Part shown: in pieces, positions 18,721 through 27,551 of the stretch | How the letters are laid out: each line of letters opens with the position of its first letter | Numbering within the stretch: the stretch's first letter is position 1 | Assembly (NCBI RefSeq): GCF_020535565.1 | Contig: NZ_CP084758.1 | Span: 4,167,001 to 4,231,000, forward strand | Direction: 5' to 3' | Origin: Shinella sp. XGS7 | GTDB taxonomy: Bacteria; Pseudomonadota; Gammaproteobacteria; Burkholderiales; Burkholderiaceae_C | Length of the DNA stretch: 64,000 nt | The notes under the pieces: model-generated | The model's database searches: none | Told to the model about the DNA's origin: nothing | The model's input: the letters and a program-made list of their open reading frames with translations, nothing else | Position numbers and translations under genes: made by a program

Positions 18721-18792
18721 GCGCCCAAGGCCCCGCGGCGGCGGGGCACGGGGCGGGCTTCTACAATCCCCGCACCGCTTGATTCACAGCAA

Positions 18793-18832
18793 GCGCCGCG
18801 CGCCCACCCGGCCCGCGGCGCGCCTATTTTTC
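18793..18832 (+). terminator. Hairpin with T tract after kynBUA, in the leader of the M24 peptidase gene
   Basis: GCGCCGCG (18793-18800) and CGCGGCGC (18814-18821) form a perfect 8-bp stem with a 13-nt loop, followed by GCCTATTTTT. A -10-like TACAAT lies at 18762-18767 in front of it, so the hairpin may stop kynBUA transcription or attenuate the peptidase transcript. Confidence 0.4.
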
Positions 18833-18846
18833 GGAGACGCCCGACC

Positions 18847-20661
18847 ATGGATACCCGTACCGCCCCCCAGGCCCTGCGCATTGAGCGCGTTCGCGACGCC
18901 CTGCGCGCCCAGGGCGCCCACGCGGCCCTGGTCCCCTCGGCCGATCCGCATCTCTCGGAATACCTGCCCGAGCGCTGGCAGGGCCGCGAGTGGCTCTCGG
19001 GCTTCACCGGCTCCATGGGCACCCTGGTCGTGACCCTGGAGCGCGCCGCCCTGTTTGCCGACAGCCGCTACTGGTCGCAGGCCGAGCGTGAGCTGACCGG
19101 CACCGGCATCGAGCTGGTCAAGATCCCCACCGGCGCCGCCACCCACTACATCGAGTGGATCGTCGAGCAGCTGCAGGCCGGCCAGACTCTGGCCGTGGAC
19201 GGTCAGGTGCTGGGCCTGGCCCTGGCCCAGCAGCTGCGCCTGGCCCTGGCCCAGGCCGGCCTGAAGATCCGCAGCGATCTGGATGTGGTGCAGGCCGCCT
19301 GGGAGGGCCGCCCCGGCCTGCCCACCGCCGCGGTCTACGAGCATCTGCCGCCCGAGGCCGTGGTGAGCCGCGCCGCCAAGCTGGCCCAGGTGCGCGCCGG
19401 CATGGCCGCGCGCGGCGCCAGCCACCACTTCATTTCCACCGTGGACGATGTGGCCTGGCTGCTGAATCTGCGCGGCGCCGATGTGGACTACAACCCCGTC
19501 TTCCTGGCCCATGTGCTGCTGGACGCCCGGGGCGGCACCCTCTTCGTGGGCGCCGGCAAGGTGGACGCGGCCCTGGCTGCGCGCCTGGCGGCCGACGGCA
19601 TCCAGCTGGCCGCCTATGAGCAGGCGCCCCAGGCCCTGGCCGCCCTGCCCGCCGAGGCCCGTCTGCTGCTGGACCCCAAGCGCGTGACCCTGGGCCTGCG
19701 CGAGGCCGTGCCGGCCGGCGTGGCCGTGATCGAGGCCATCAACCCCAGCACCCTGGCCAAGAGCCGCAAGACGGCCGAGGAAGCCGCTTTCGTGCGCCAG
19801 GCCATGGAGCAGGACGGCGCCGCCATGTGCGAGTTCTACGCGCAGTTCGAGGCCGCCCTGGCCCGTGGCGAGCGCCTGAGCGAGCTGACGGTGGACGAGT
19901 GGCTCAGCGCCGCGCGCGCCAAGCGCCCAGGCTTCAAGGGCCTGAGCTTCCCCACCATCGCCGGCTTCAATGCCAATGGCGCCATGCCGCATTACCGCGC
20001 CACGCCCGAGTCCTATGCCCAGATCGAGGGCAACGGCCTGCTGCTGATCGACTCCGGCGCGCAGTACCTGGGCGGCACCACCGACATCACCCGGGTCTGG
20101 CCCATCGGCCAGGTCAGCGAGGCGCAACAGCGCGACTACACCCTGGTGCTCAAGGGCATGATCAATCTGAGCCGCGCCGTCTTCCCGCGCGGCACGCTCA
20201 GCCCCATGCTGGACGCCCTGGCCCGCGTGCCCCTGTGGCAGCACGGCCTGGACTACGGCCATGGCACGGGCCACGGCGTGGGCTATTTCATCAATGTGCA
20301 CGAGGGCCCGCAGAGCATCTCCAAGGCCGTGCCGGACGCGAACATGGCCATGGAGCCGGGCATGATCACCTCCAACGAACCCGGCCTCTACCGCCCGGGC
20401 CAGTGGGGCGTGCGCATCGAGAACCTGATCCTCAATGTGGCCCACGAGACGCCCGAGAACGGCCAGTTCGGCGAGATGCTGGCCTTCGAGAGCCTGACCC
20501 TGTGCCCCATCGACACGCGCTGCATCGCCCCCGGCCTGCTCAATGCCGAGGAAGTGGACTGGCTCAACCGCTACCACGCCGAGGTGCGCCGCCGCCTGGC
20601 CCCGCTGCTGAGTGGCGCGGCCCTGGACTGGCTGAACCAGCGCACCGAGGCGCTGGCCTGA
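18847..20661 (+). CDS. M24B aminopeptidase P family protein (Xaa-Pro aminopeptidase)
   Basis: A 604-aa metallopeptidase of the long aminopeptidase P (XPNPEP1-like) type, cleaving N-terminal residues next to proline. It has three parts: two creatinase-like N-domains (to ~residue 310), and a pita-bread catalytic domain with the five metal ligands visible in LLIDSGAQYLGGTTDITR (two Asp), GHGTGHGVG (His), MITSNEPGLY (Glu) and GVRIENL (Glu). A C-terminal extension with CPIDTRCIAPGLL is typical of the long form. It is a cytoplasmic enzyme with no signal peptide and ends at a strong terminator. Confidence 0.93.
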   Translation: MDTRTAPQALRIERVRDALRAQGAHAALVPSADPHLSEYLPERWQGREWLSGFTGSMGTLVVTLERAALFADSRYWSQAERELTGTGIELVKIPTGAATHYIEWIVEQLQAGQTLAVDGQVLGLALAQQLRLALAQAGLKIRSDLDVVQAAWEGRPGLPTAAVYEHLPPEAVVSRAAKLAQVRAGMAARGASHHFISTVDDVAWLLNLRGADVDYNPVFLAHVLLDARGGTLFVGAGKVDAALAARLAADGIQLAAYEQAPQALAALPAEARLLLDPKRVTLGLREAVPAGVAVIEAINPSTLAKSRKTAEEAAFVRQAMEQDGAAMCEFYAQFEAALARGERLSELTVDEWLSAARAKRPGFKGLSFPTIAGFNANGAMPHYRATPESYAQIEGNGLLLIDSGAQYLGGTTDITRVWPIGQVSEAQQRDYTLVLKGMINLSRAVFPRGTLSPMLDALARVPLWQHGLDYGHGTGHGVGYFINVHEGPQSISKAVPDANMAMEPGMITSNEPGLYRPGQWGVRIENLILNVAHETPENGQFGEMLAFESLTLCPIDTRCIAPGLLNAEEVDWLNRYHAEVRRRLAPLLSGAALDWLNQRTEALA

Positions 20662-20687
20662 GCCACCGCAGCAGTCTGCACACTGCG

Positions 20688-20717
20688 AAAGGGCGGCCTG
20701 CGGGCCGCCCTTTTTTC
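20688..20717. terminator. Intrinsic terminator (bidirectional)
   Basis: GGGCGGCC (20691-20698), a 4-nt loop and GGCCGCCC (20703-20710) are followed by TTTTTT on the plus strand and preceded by AAA, which gives a shorter T run on the minus strand. It separates the convergent peptidase and lytR-type genes. Confidence 0.85.
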
Positions 20718-20719
20718 TT

Positions 20720-21535
20720 CTACATCTGCCGGAACAGATGCAGATAGCTGCGGCTGACCGGCAGCACCTCGGGCCGGCCGCGCAGATGCAGATCGGCCGT
20801 CTCGTTGGGCCCGCGGGTCACATGGCTGATGGCGTGCAGGTTCACCACCACCGAGCGGTGCACCTGGGCAAAACACTGCGGGTCCAGCTGCTCGATCAGC
20901 TCGCGGATGGGCGTACGAATCAGGGCCTCGCCCTCCTGCCACACCACCAGGGTGTATTTCTCGTCCGAGCGCAGGAATATGACCTGATCCACCGGGATCA
21001 GCTTGAGCGTGGAGCCCACCGAGGCCCGCAGCCACTGCAGATAGGCGGGCTGGGCCGGGCTGGGCGCCACGGCCGGGGCGCGCAGGCGCTCGCTGAGCTG
21101 GGCCAGGGCCGCCTCCACCGCGGCTTCCAGCGCCGCACCACCGCCCCCCGCCCCGGTGCGGCTGGCCAGGCGCTCCTGCAGGCGCTGCACCGTGTCCTGC
21201 AAGCGGGCCGGCTCCACCGGCTTGACCAGATAGTCCAGCGCGCCCTGCTCGAAGGCCTGCACCGCATACTGCTCATAGGCCGTCACGAACACCAGATGGG
21301 CACGCCGCGCCAGCAGGCGCGCCGCCTCCACCCCGCTGAGCCCGGGCATGTGCACATCCAGGAACACGATCTGGGGCTGCAGACGCTCGAACAGCTCCAC
21401 CGCCTCGCGCCCGTTGCGGGCCTGGGCCAGCACCTGCAGCTCGGGCCAGGCCTGGGCCAGGCCGCGCGCCAGGCTGTCGCGCAGCAGGGGTTCGTCGTCG
21501 GCAATCAGGGCGGTGGGAGCGGCGTGCAGAGTCAT
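20720..21535 (-). CDS. LytTR-family response regulator
   Basis: A 271-aa response regulator. Residues ~8-125 form the receiver domain (LIADDEPLLRDSLARG, the phospho-Asp in IVFLDVHMPGLSG, and the Lys in YLVKPVEP). Residues ~165-271 form a LytTR DNA-binding domain (VDQVIFLRSDEKYTLVVW and FAQVHRSVVVNLHAISHV). Relatives include AlgR and LytR, which regulate exopolysaccharide, cell-surface or pilus functions. Its ATG overlaps the end of the sensor kinase gene, so the pair is co-translated. The stimulus and targets are unknown. Confidence 0.92.
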   Translation of the reverse strand: MTLHAAPTALIADDEPLLRDSLARGLAQAWPELQVLAQARNGREAVELFERLQPQIVFLDVHMPGLSGVEAARLLARRAHLVFVTAYEQYAVQAFEQGALDYLVKPVEPARLQDTVQRLQERLASRTGAGGGGAALEAAVEAALAQLSERLRAPAVAPSPAQPAYLQWLRASVGSTLKLIPVDQVIFLRSDEKYTLVVWQEGEALIRTPIRELIEQLDPQCFAQVHRSVVVNLHAISHVTRGPNETADLHLRGRPEVLPVSRSYLHLFRQM

Positions 21536-22638
21536 GGCTGGAATTCGATCTCGGCCCGCAGGCCGTGGGGGCGATTCTCGGTCAGGTCCAGGCGGGCCGA
21601 GGGCCCGAACGCCACCTGCAGGCGCTCGCGCAGATTGCGCAGGCCCGTGCCCGTGGAGCCGGCCGAGCCGCCGCCCTGCCCCAGACCCACCCCGCTGTCA
21701 CTCACCCACAGGCGCACCGGCCCCTCGGGCCGCTCGCGCCAGCCGCCCAGCTCGATCACGCCGCCCTCCTCGCTGGGGTCGATGCCGTGGCGCACCGCGT
21801 TCTCCACCAGGGTCAGCAAGGCCATGGGCGGAAAGCGCAGGGCCTGCAGCTCGGCCGGCACCTCCAGGCGGTAGGCCAGGCGGTCGGGCATGCGCAGATG
21901 CATCAGCTCCAGATAGGCGCGCACCAGGCCCAGCTCGTCGCCCAGGCTGGCGCTCTGGTCCTGCAGTCGCGGCATGGCCGCGCGCAGATAGGCGATCAGG
22001 CTGGAGAGCACCGGCGCGGCCTGGGGCGATCCCGTCTCCACCAGGGCGCGCACATTGGCCAGGGTGTTGAAGAGAAAGTGCGGCTCCACCTGGGCCTGCA
22101 GCAGGCGCAGGCGGCCATCCAGGGCGCGGCGCTCCAGCTCGCTGCGCTCCAGCTCGAAGTGCAGGGCCTGGCTGCGCGCCTCGGCATCGCGCTGGCGGTA
22201 GAGCGCGCCCATGGCCAGCAGCGGCCCGATCAGCAGTCCCGAACCGGCAATCCACATAAAGCCCAGCAAGCGGCCCTCGCTGCTGAGCAGGCTGGCGATA
22301 TCGCCGCCCACCGAGACCAGATAGACCAGCAGGGTAGCGCCCGGCACCGCCAGCGTCACCACCACCACCTGGCAGAACCAGCGCGCCAGCCAGCCCGGCA
22401 GGCGGCGCGGCCACTGGCCGGCGGCGGCAAAGGCCAGCAGGCTGAGCAGGGCCACAAAGAGGGTGCGGCCCAGCAGCACCGGCATGGGCGTGATGAAGAT
22501 GGGGGCCAGCAGCAGGGCCGCCAGCGCGGCCAGGCCCAGGGCCACGCCCACCCGACCCAAGGTCAGGGAGGCGACAAAGGCCTGCCAGGCCTGACGCTGG
22601 CTGGGCAGGGCTGAGGAAGAGCGGACCGACTCGAACAT
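21532..22638 (-). CDS. LytS/AlgZ-type sensor histidine kinase
   Basis: A 368-aa kinase with about four N-terminal membrane segments (residues ~25-160), then a His_kinase domain with the phosphoacceptor in LQAQVEPHFLFNTLANVRAL and an HATPase domain (LVENAVRHGIDPSEEGG, GTGLRNLRERLQ). It is the sensor partner of the overlapping LytTR regulator. The start is uncertain: ATG at 22638 (MFESVRSS) gives a typical length, while the open frame runs on to an ATG at 22719 with a Pro/Arg-rich leader. Neither has a strong ribosome binding site. Confidence 0.9.
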   Translation of the reverse strand: MFESVRSSSALPSQRQAWQAFVASLTLGRVGVALGLAALAALLLAPIFITPMPVLLGRTLFVALLSLLAFAAAGQWPRRLPGWLARWFCQVVVVTLAVPGATLLVYLVSVGGDIASLLSSEGRLLGFMWIAGSGLLIGPLLAMGALYRQRDAEARSQALHFELERSELERRALDGRLRLLQAQVEPHFLFNTLANVRALVETGSPQAAPVLSSLIAYLRAAMPRLQDQSASLGDELGLVRAYLELMHLRMPDRLAYRLEVPAELQALRFPPMALLTLVENAVRHGIDPSEEGGVIELGGWRERPEGPVRLWVSDSGVGLGQGGGSAGSTGTGLRNLRERLQVAFGPSARLDLTENRPHGLRAEIEFQP

Positions 22639-22749
22639 GGGCGGCACGATAGCCTGCCCGGGGGCGGCCCACCAAGGCTTGCGCGCCCGCGGCGCGACGA
22701 ATGACGGAATCGCGGCCACCAGCGGCGGCGGCGGCCGCCTCTGGCAGGC

Positions 22750-22998
22750 TCAGGCCGCGCGGGCCCCGCACATCACCACATCGCGCCCGGCATTGATGGC
22801 AAAGCGCAGGGCATCGGCCGGCGAGGCCCAGCCATAGCCGCCGGCCAGGTTCTCGTCGCGAAAGGCCTCGCGGCGCTCGCCGGCGGCGCCGCGCACGCGC
22901 ATGACCACCACGGCCGCCACATAGCCAAAGCTGCGCGGGCGCTCCATGGCCCCGGCGTAGATGCGGAAATCCCCGGCGTCGACTTCTTCGAAATACAT
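22750..22998 (-). CDS. Small hypothetical protein, 82 aa
   Basis: An unrecognised 82-aa soluble protein (MYFEEVDAGDFRIYAGAMER at the start). A strong AAGGAG ribosome binding site 6 bp before the ATG at 22998 supports it as a real gene and sets the start. It has a predicted alpha/beta pattern with the stretch FGYVAAVVVMRVRG and two Gly-rich turns. No membrane segment or metal motif is visible. It stands alone between the kinase gene and eutC, both on the same strand. Confidence 0.65.
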   Translation of the reverse strand: MYFEEVDAGDFRIYAGAMERPRSFGYVAAVVVMRVRGAAGERREAFRDENLAGGYGWASPADALRFAINAGRDVVMCGARAA

Positions 22999-23112
22999 GC
23001 TGCGCTCCTTGGCCGCGGGCGGCGGCGACTGCTTGACTGCGCTGCAACTATGGTCGCCGCGGGGCGCGCGCACCATACAACCGAAGGGGGCCCTCCGATG
23101 GGGGAGCCGGGC

Positions 23113-23922
23113 TCAGACCCCGTCCAGCCGGGGCGCGGCGGGCTGCGCTTCCAGGGCCGGTGCATCGCTCTGGTCCTTGAGCGCCACCCCGGTCTGGCCC
23201 AGGCGGCGAGCCTCGCGCAGCAGCCACAGCAGCTTGCGCGCGGCCTCAGCGGGCGCCAGACCCTCGGCCCGCACATTGGAGATGCAGTTGCGCTCGGCAT
23301 CGCTGCGCCCGCGGCGCGGCGCCCAGGTCAGGTAGAGGCCCAGGCTGTCGGGCGAGCTCAGGCCGGGGCGCTCGCCGATGAGCATCAGCACCGCCTGGGC
23401 GCGCAGGCGCTCGCCGATCTCGTCGCCCAGGGCCACCCGGGCCTGGCGGGCGATCAGCACCGGCCCCAGGCGCAGACCCGGCCCGGCGCGCTCTCGCAGC
23501 GCGGCCAGCACGGCGGGCGCATGGCGCTGCACGGCCAGGGCCGAGAGCCCGTCGGCCAGCACCGGCAGCAGCTCGATCTCGCCCCAGCGGCCGCAGGCGG
23601 CGTCCAGGGCCGCGGCGCTCTCGGGCGCCAGGCGCCGCCCCAGATCGGGGCGCATCAGGTAGCGGGCGCGGTCGGGCGCGGCGCTGTACAGGCACAGCGT
23701 CTCCCAGCCCTGCCCCGCCAGCTCGGCCTGCAGCGCCGCCTCGTCAAGGGGCAGGTGCACCGCGTCGCGGGCCAGGGCATGGTCCACGCCAAAGGCCAGC
23801 ACATCGCGGCTGCGCTGGGCGGCGCCGCTGCGGCCCAGGGCGATGCGGGCGCGGGTGAGCGTGCGCAGATCGGCCCAGGCGGCGTCGCTGTGGGCGGGCA
23901 GTTCGGTCGGATCCTCGCTCAT
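23113..23922 (-). CDS. eutC: Ethanolamine ammonia-lyase small subunit
   Basis: Small subunit of the adenosylcobalamin-dependent ethanolamine ammonia-lyase, which makes acetaldehyde and ammonia. The 269-aa protein has the family's N-terminal RARIALGRSGAAQRSRDVLAF, VLADGLSALAVQRHA, GERPGLSSPDSLGLYLTWAP and the C-terminal RNCISNVRAEGL. Its ATG overlaps the corrected eutB stop (23919-23922), so both subunits would be co-translated. No microcompartment (eut shell) or eutA reactivase genes are in the window, so this is the simple, non-compartment form. Confidence 0.95.
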   Translation of the reverse strand: MSEDPTELPAHSDAAWADLRTLTRARIALGRSGAAQRSRDVLAFGVDHALARDAVHLPLDEAALQAELAGQGWETLCLYSAAPDRARYLMRPDLGRRLAPESAAALDAACGRWGEIELLPVLADGLSALAVQRHAPAVLAALRERAGPGLRLGPVLIARQARVALGDEIGERLRAQAVLMLIGERPGLSSPDSLGLYLTWAPRRGRSDAERNCISNVRAEGLAPAEAARKLLWLLREARRLGQTGVALKDQSDAPALEAQPAAPRLDGV

Positions 23923-25309
23923 GCCAGCAGGGGCTGGCGCAGCAGCGCCAGCGCCGGGTGTTGCGGGCCCACGGGCAGCAGGCGGCCCTGCGCGTCCACC
24001 ACCCCCAGGCCCTCCAGCCAGGCCTGGAACTCGGGGCGCGCCGCAGGCCCAGGGTTTCGCGCAGATAGAGCGCGTCGTGGAAGGAGCTGCTCTGGTAGTT
24101 CAGCATGATGTCGTCGGCCCCGGGCACGCCCATCACGAAGTTCACGCCGGCCACGCCCAGCAGGGTGAGCAGATTGTCCATATCGTCCTGGTCGGCCTCG
24201 GCATGGTTGGTGTAGCAGACATCGCAGCCCATGGGTAGGCCCAGCAGCTTGCCGCAGCAATGGTCTTCCAGGCCGGCGCGCAGGATCTGCTTGCCATCGA
24301 ACAGGTACTCGGGGCCGATGAAGCCCACCACCGTGTTGGTCAGCAGGGGCTTGAAGGCGCGCGCCACCGCATAGGCCCGGGCCTCGCTGGTCTGCTGGTC
24401 CAGGCCATGGTGGGCGCCGGCCGAGAGCGCACTGCCCTGCCCGGTCTCGAAATACATCAGGTTCTCGCCCAGACTGCCCCGCCCCTGGGCCAGGGCAGCG
24501 GCCTGGGCCTCGCGCAGCAGGGCCAGGTCGATGCCGAAGCTGCGGTTGGCGGCCTCGGTGCCGGCAATGGACTGGAACACAAGGTCCACCGGCACGCCGC
24601 GCTCGATCAGGGCCAGGGTATTGCTCACATGGGTGAGCACGCAGGCCTGGGTGGGTGCGCCCAGCTGCGTGATCAGCTGGTCCAGCAGGCGCAGCAGGCC
24701 CTCCAGCTGCACCAGGCTGTCGCTGACCGGGTTGATGCCGATGACCGCATCGCCCGCGCCGTAGAGCAGGCCGTCCACGATGGCGGCGGCGATGCCACGC
24801 ACATCGTCGGTGGGATGGTTGGGCTGCAGGCGCACCGCCAGATGCCCGGGCAGGCCCAGGGTGTTGCGAAAGCGGGTGACCACCCGGCATTTGCGCGCCA
24901 CCGCGATCAGGTCCTGGTTGCGCATGAGCTTGGAAACGGCCGCCACCATCTCGGGCGTGAGCCCGGGGGCCAGGGCAGCGAGTGCGGCGCTGTCTGCGGC
25001 CTCTGACAGCAGCCAGTCGCGGAAGTCGCCCACGGTGAGGTGGGCCACAGGGGCGAAGGCCGCAGCATCGTGGGTATCGACGATGAGGCGCGTCACCTCG
25101 TCGGCCTCGTAAGGCACCAGGGCCTCGTTCAGAAAGGCCTTGAGCGGCAGCTCGGCCAGGGCCAGGCGGGCGGCCATGCGCTCGGTGGCGCTGCCCGCGG
25201 CCAGGCCGGCCAGCTGGTCGCCCGAGCGCAGGGGGCTGGCCCGGGCCAGCAGGCTGCGCAGATCCTCGAAGTGCCAGAGCATGCCGCCCAGAAGCTGTCG
25301 ATACGCCAT
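23919..25309 (-). pseudogene. eutB: eutB, ethanolamine ammonia-lyase large subunit, frameshifted near the 3' end
   Basis: Catalytic TIM-barrel subunit of ethanolamine ammonia-lyase. From 25309 the frame reads EutB with family stretches such as LRNQDLIAVARKCRVVTRFR-like, LQPNHPTDDVRGI, GDAVIGINPVSDS, GCDVCYTNHAEADQDDMD and FVMGVPGADDIMLNYQSSSF. After RETLGLRR, at about 24033-24045, the reading frame is lost. The conserved C-terminus (RPEFQAWLEGLGVVDAQGRL) continues in another frame to a stop at 23919 that overlaps eutC. As read, the protein would instead run 521 aa to 23744 with a nonsense tail inside eutC. One missing base in a GCGCGCCCC run would explain this, either as a sequencing error or a real mutation. 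All upstream parts look intact. Confidence 0.85.
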
Positions 25310-25367
25310 GCAGCCAGCCTAGCGAATCGCGTGCCAGGGCGCTACCGCGCCGCCCTGCCCCGGGACT

Positions 25368-26237
25368 TCAGGCCAGGCGCAGGGCCATGATGCCGGCCAG
25401 GATCACGCCGGTGCCGGCCGCGCGCTGCCAGCCGAAGCGCTCGCCCAGCAGCAGGCTGCCGATCAGGGCGGCAAAGAGCACTGAGGTCTCGCGCAGGGCC
25501 GCCACTGTGGCCACGGGCGCATGCATCATGGCCCACAGGGCAATGCCGTAGCTGCCCAGGGAGGCGGCCGTGCCGCCCGCGGCGGGCTTCCAGCGCGCCG
25601 CCATATAGGCCCGCACCTCGGTCAGACGATCCCGGCGCTGCCACAGCACCAGGCTGAGATAGGGCAGACCGTCCAGCAGAAAGAGCGCCGCCACATAGGA
25701 GGCGGCCTCGCCATTGGCGCGCACGCCCAGGCCGTCCACCACGGTGTAGGCGGCGATGAAGACAGCATTGATCAGGGCGTAGCGCATGGCCTTGCGCCGG
25801 CGATGTTCGTCGCCGCCGGCCGAGCCCGCCTGGGCCAGGCCCAGGGTCAGCACGCCCAGGCTGATGGTCAGCACGCCCACCCAGGCCAGGGTGGAGAGCT
25901 GCTCGCCCAGCAGGGCATGGCTGCCCAGGGCCACCAGCAGGGGCGCGCTGCCGCGCATCAGCGGGTAGGTCAGGCCCAGGTCCCCATGCTTGTAGGCCCC
26001 GGCCAGGGCCGTGTAGTAGCCGATATGGATCAGGGTGGAGGTGATCACATAGGGCCAGGCCGCCGCCTGGGGCAGGCCGGTGAGCAGCAGCAGGGGCAGG
26101 GCCAGCACGGTGCCCAGGCCGTGGATCAGGGCGGTGTTGAGCGCCTTGTCGGGCGCGGACTTGATCAGCGCGTTCCAGCTGGCGTGCAAGAGCGCGCCCA
26201 GCAGCACGGCCGCAAGCACGGGCAGGCTGATGTCCAT
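25368..26237 (-). CDS. EamA/DMT-superfamily transporter
   Basis: A 289-aa inner-membrane protein with about ten hydrophobic helices and the internal duplication of EamA domains (first ~8-135, second ~150-285). It has YPLMRGSAPLLVALGSHALL and ETSVLFAALIGSLLLGERFG at equivalent places in the two halves. It starts 13 bp after the PhnZ-like gene and leads into eutBC after 58 bp, all on one strand. An import or export role for an amino compound of this island (ethanolamine, aminoethylphosphonate or a product) is possible. The family is too broad to name a substrate. Confidence 0.85.
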   Translation of the reverse strand: MDISLPVLAAVLLGALLHASWNALIKSAPDKALNTALIHGLGTVLALPLLLLTGLPQAAAWPYVITSTLIHIGYYTALAGAYKHGDLGLTYPLMRGSAPLLVALGSHALLGEQLSTLAWVGVLTISLGVLTLGLAQAGSAGGDEHRRRKAMRYALINAVFIAAYTVVDGLGVRANGEAASYVAALFLLDGLPYLSLVLWQRRDRLTEVRAYMAARWKPAAGGTAASLGSYGIALWAMMHAPVATVAALRETSVLFAALIGSLLLGERFGWQRAAGTGVILAGIMALRLA

Positions 26238-26250
26238 GCGCTGCCTGCGC

Positions 26251-26805
26251 TCAGGCGCGCAAGGCGCAGCGCCGCGCCCGCGCCAGATAGTGGCTCAGCG
26301 GCGGGGTGGGCAGGCCGGCCTGCTTGGCCAGGTCATCCCAGAGCCGCAGCTGCACCGCCTCCAGGGCATGGGGTCGGGCGATGAAGGCCGCAGCGGCGGC
26401 CGGCTCGAAGATGCCGCCCTGCAGGCGCAGGCTGCGACGCGAGTCCTCGGAGAGGCTGTCGTGATAGTCCGGCCGCTCGGCACAGAGCCAGCGCTTGGCG
26501 TCCACATGACCGCCGATCACGGCCAGCACCCGCTCGCCGAAAAGCCCGCGCAGAAAAGGCTGAACCTTGTACTGGTGCAGATCGTCCAGGCCCTGCAGGG
26601 TGGGCGTGTCGGCCGCGGCCTCATCCAGCAGATGCCCCAGATCGTGCAGCAGGGCGGCGCTGAGCAGCTCGTCGTCCGCGCCGGCCTGCTCGGCCAGCCA
26701 GGCCGTCTGCAGCGCGTGCTCCAGCTGGCTCACCGGCTCGCCGCTGTACTGGGCATGGCCGCGCTGCGTCAGCAGGGCCTCGATCTCGTCCAGGGTCAGG
26801 GCCAT
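26251..26805 (-). CDS. PhnZ-like HD-domain diiron oxygenase (phosphonate degradation)
   Basis: A 184-aa HD-superfamily protein of the group found in phosphonate operons. PhnZ oxidatively cleaves (R)-2-amino-1-hydroxyethylphosphonate to glycine and phosphate with a mixed-valence diiron centre. The known PhnZ ligands and substrate-lid residues all have counterparts, mostly shifted by four: Tyr20 and Glu23 (lid), His30, His54-Asp55, His58, His77, His100 and Lys104. The segment YSGEPVSQLEHALQTA is especially PhnZ-like. No phnY (the 2-oxoglutarate hydroxylase that makes its substrate) is seen in the window. It lies between the EamA transporter and the GntR regulator on one strand and is divergent from phnW/phnX, so it may use a different hydroxylated phosphonate. 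Confidence 0.85.
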   Translation of the reverse strand: MALTLDEIEALLTQRGHAQYSGEPVSQLEHALQTAWLAEQAGADDELLSAALLHDLGHLLDEAAADTPTLQGLDDLHQYKVQPFLRGLFGERVLAVIGGHVDAKRWLCAERPDYHDSLSEDSRRSLRLQGGIFEPAAAAAFIARPHALEAVQLRLWDDLAKQAGLPTPPLSHYLARARRCALRA

Positions 26806-26838
26806 GGGCCGGGTGTCCTTCTTGGGTCTTGAGAGGGG

Positions 26839-27519
26839 TCAGTCGGCCGCCAGGCGCTGGCGGGTGCGCTCGCGGCTGTTCATCACATGCTCGAACATGG
26901 CCTGGCCAGCCGCCTCGGCATCGCCCGAGGCAATGGCCTTGACGATCTGCCGGTGCTCGCGGGCGTAGATCGCCATAGACTCGTGGCTCAGGTTCTGGCG
27001 CCGGAACATGGTCAGCTCCTTGGTGAGCTTGCGGTAGACGGCGCAGAGCTTGGCATTGCCGGCCAGCTCCAGCAGGCGGTCGTGGAAGGCCAGATTGGTC
27101 TCGTGGAACAGGGCGGCGGCGTCGCTCTTGGCCGCCTGCTCCATGGTGTCGGCCATGCGGCGCAGCTCGCGGATCTCGGGCGCGCCCAGGGTCTGGGCCA
27201 GCTTGCGACCCACGTACTGGTCCATCATGGCGCGCAGCTCGAAGATCTCCAGCGCCTCTTCCAGCGGCACGGCGCGCACGAAGACACCGCGGTTCTTCTC
27301 GGTGCGCACCAGGCCCGCCTCTTCCAGCATGCGGAAGGCCTCACGCACCGGCGCACGGGACACGCCCAGCTGCTCGGCCAGCAACTGCTCGGTGAGCTTG
27401 TCCCCGCCCTTGAGGGCGCCGGACAGGATCTGCTCCTCGATATGCGCCTGCACCAGATTGGCGAGCGAATTGCACTGCATTTGTGCGATCAGGGGCTGGA
27501 TCTGGCGAGAGCTGTTCAT
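26839..27519 (-). CDS. phnR: GntR/FCD-family regulator of phosphonate utilisation
   Basis: A 226-aa FadR-subfamily regulator. The N-terminal winged HTH covers residues ~18-80 (LTEQLLAEQLGVSRAPVREA, with the usual FRMLEEAGLVRTEKNRGVFV after it). The C-terminal FCD ligand domain has the metal-type histidines in FHETNLAFHDRLL and REHRQIVKAI. The ATG at 27519 has GGAG 7 bp upstream; the open frame extends 14 codons further without support. It is divergent from the aminoethylphosphonate transport genes, and a palindromic site lies between them, so it probably represses both arms until a phosphonate or aldehyde ligand is present. Confidence 0.88.
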   Translation of the reverse strand: MNSSRQIQPLIAQMQCNSLANLVQAHIEEQILSGALKGGDKLTEQLLAEQLGVSRAPVREAFRMLEEAGLVRTEKNRGVFVRAVPLEEALEIFELRAMMDQYVGRKLAQTLGAPEIRELRRMADTMEQAAKSDAAALFHETNLAFHDRLLELAGNAKLCAVYRKLTKELTMFRRQNLSHESMAIYAREHRQIVKAIASGDAEAAGQAMFEHVMNSRERTRQRLAAD

Positions 27520-27551
27520 GGCGGACTCCAGTGTATAGACCCGACTACATA

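Noticed and set aside
20688-20717. GGGCGGCC hairpin as a possible repeated element with 41754-41781
   Set aside because: Both are short GC stems followed by T or A runs between convergent genes. They are independent terminators; the shared GGGCGGCC core is common in such genomes and no longer homology is seen.
23744-23918. C-terminal extension of EutB into eutC (521-aa version)
   Set aside because: After the frameshift point the translation is Arg/Trp/Cys-rich and unlike EutB, while the true C-terminus is encoded in the other frame and ends at 23919.
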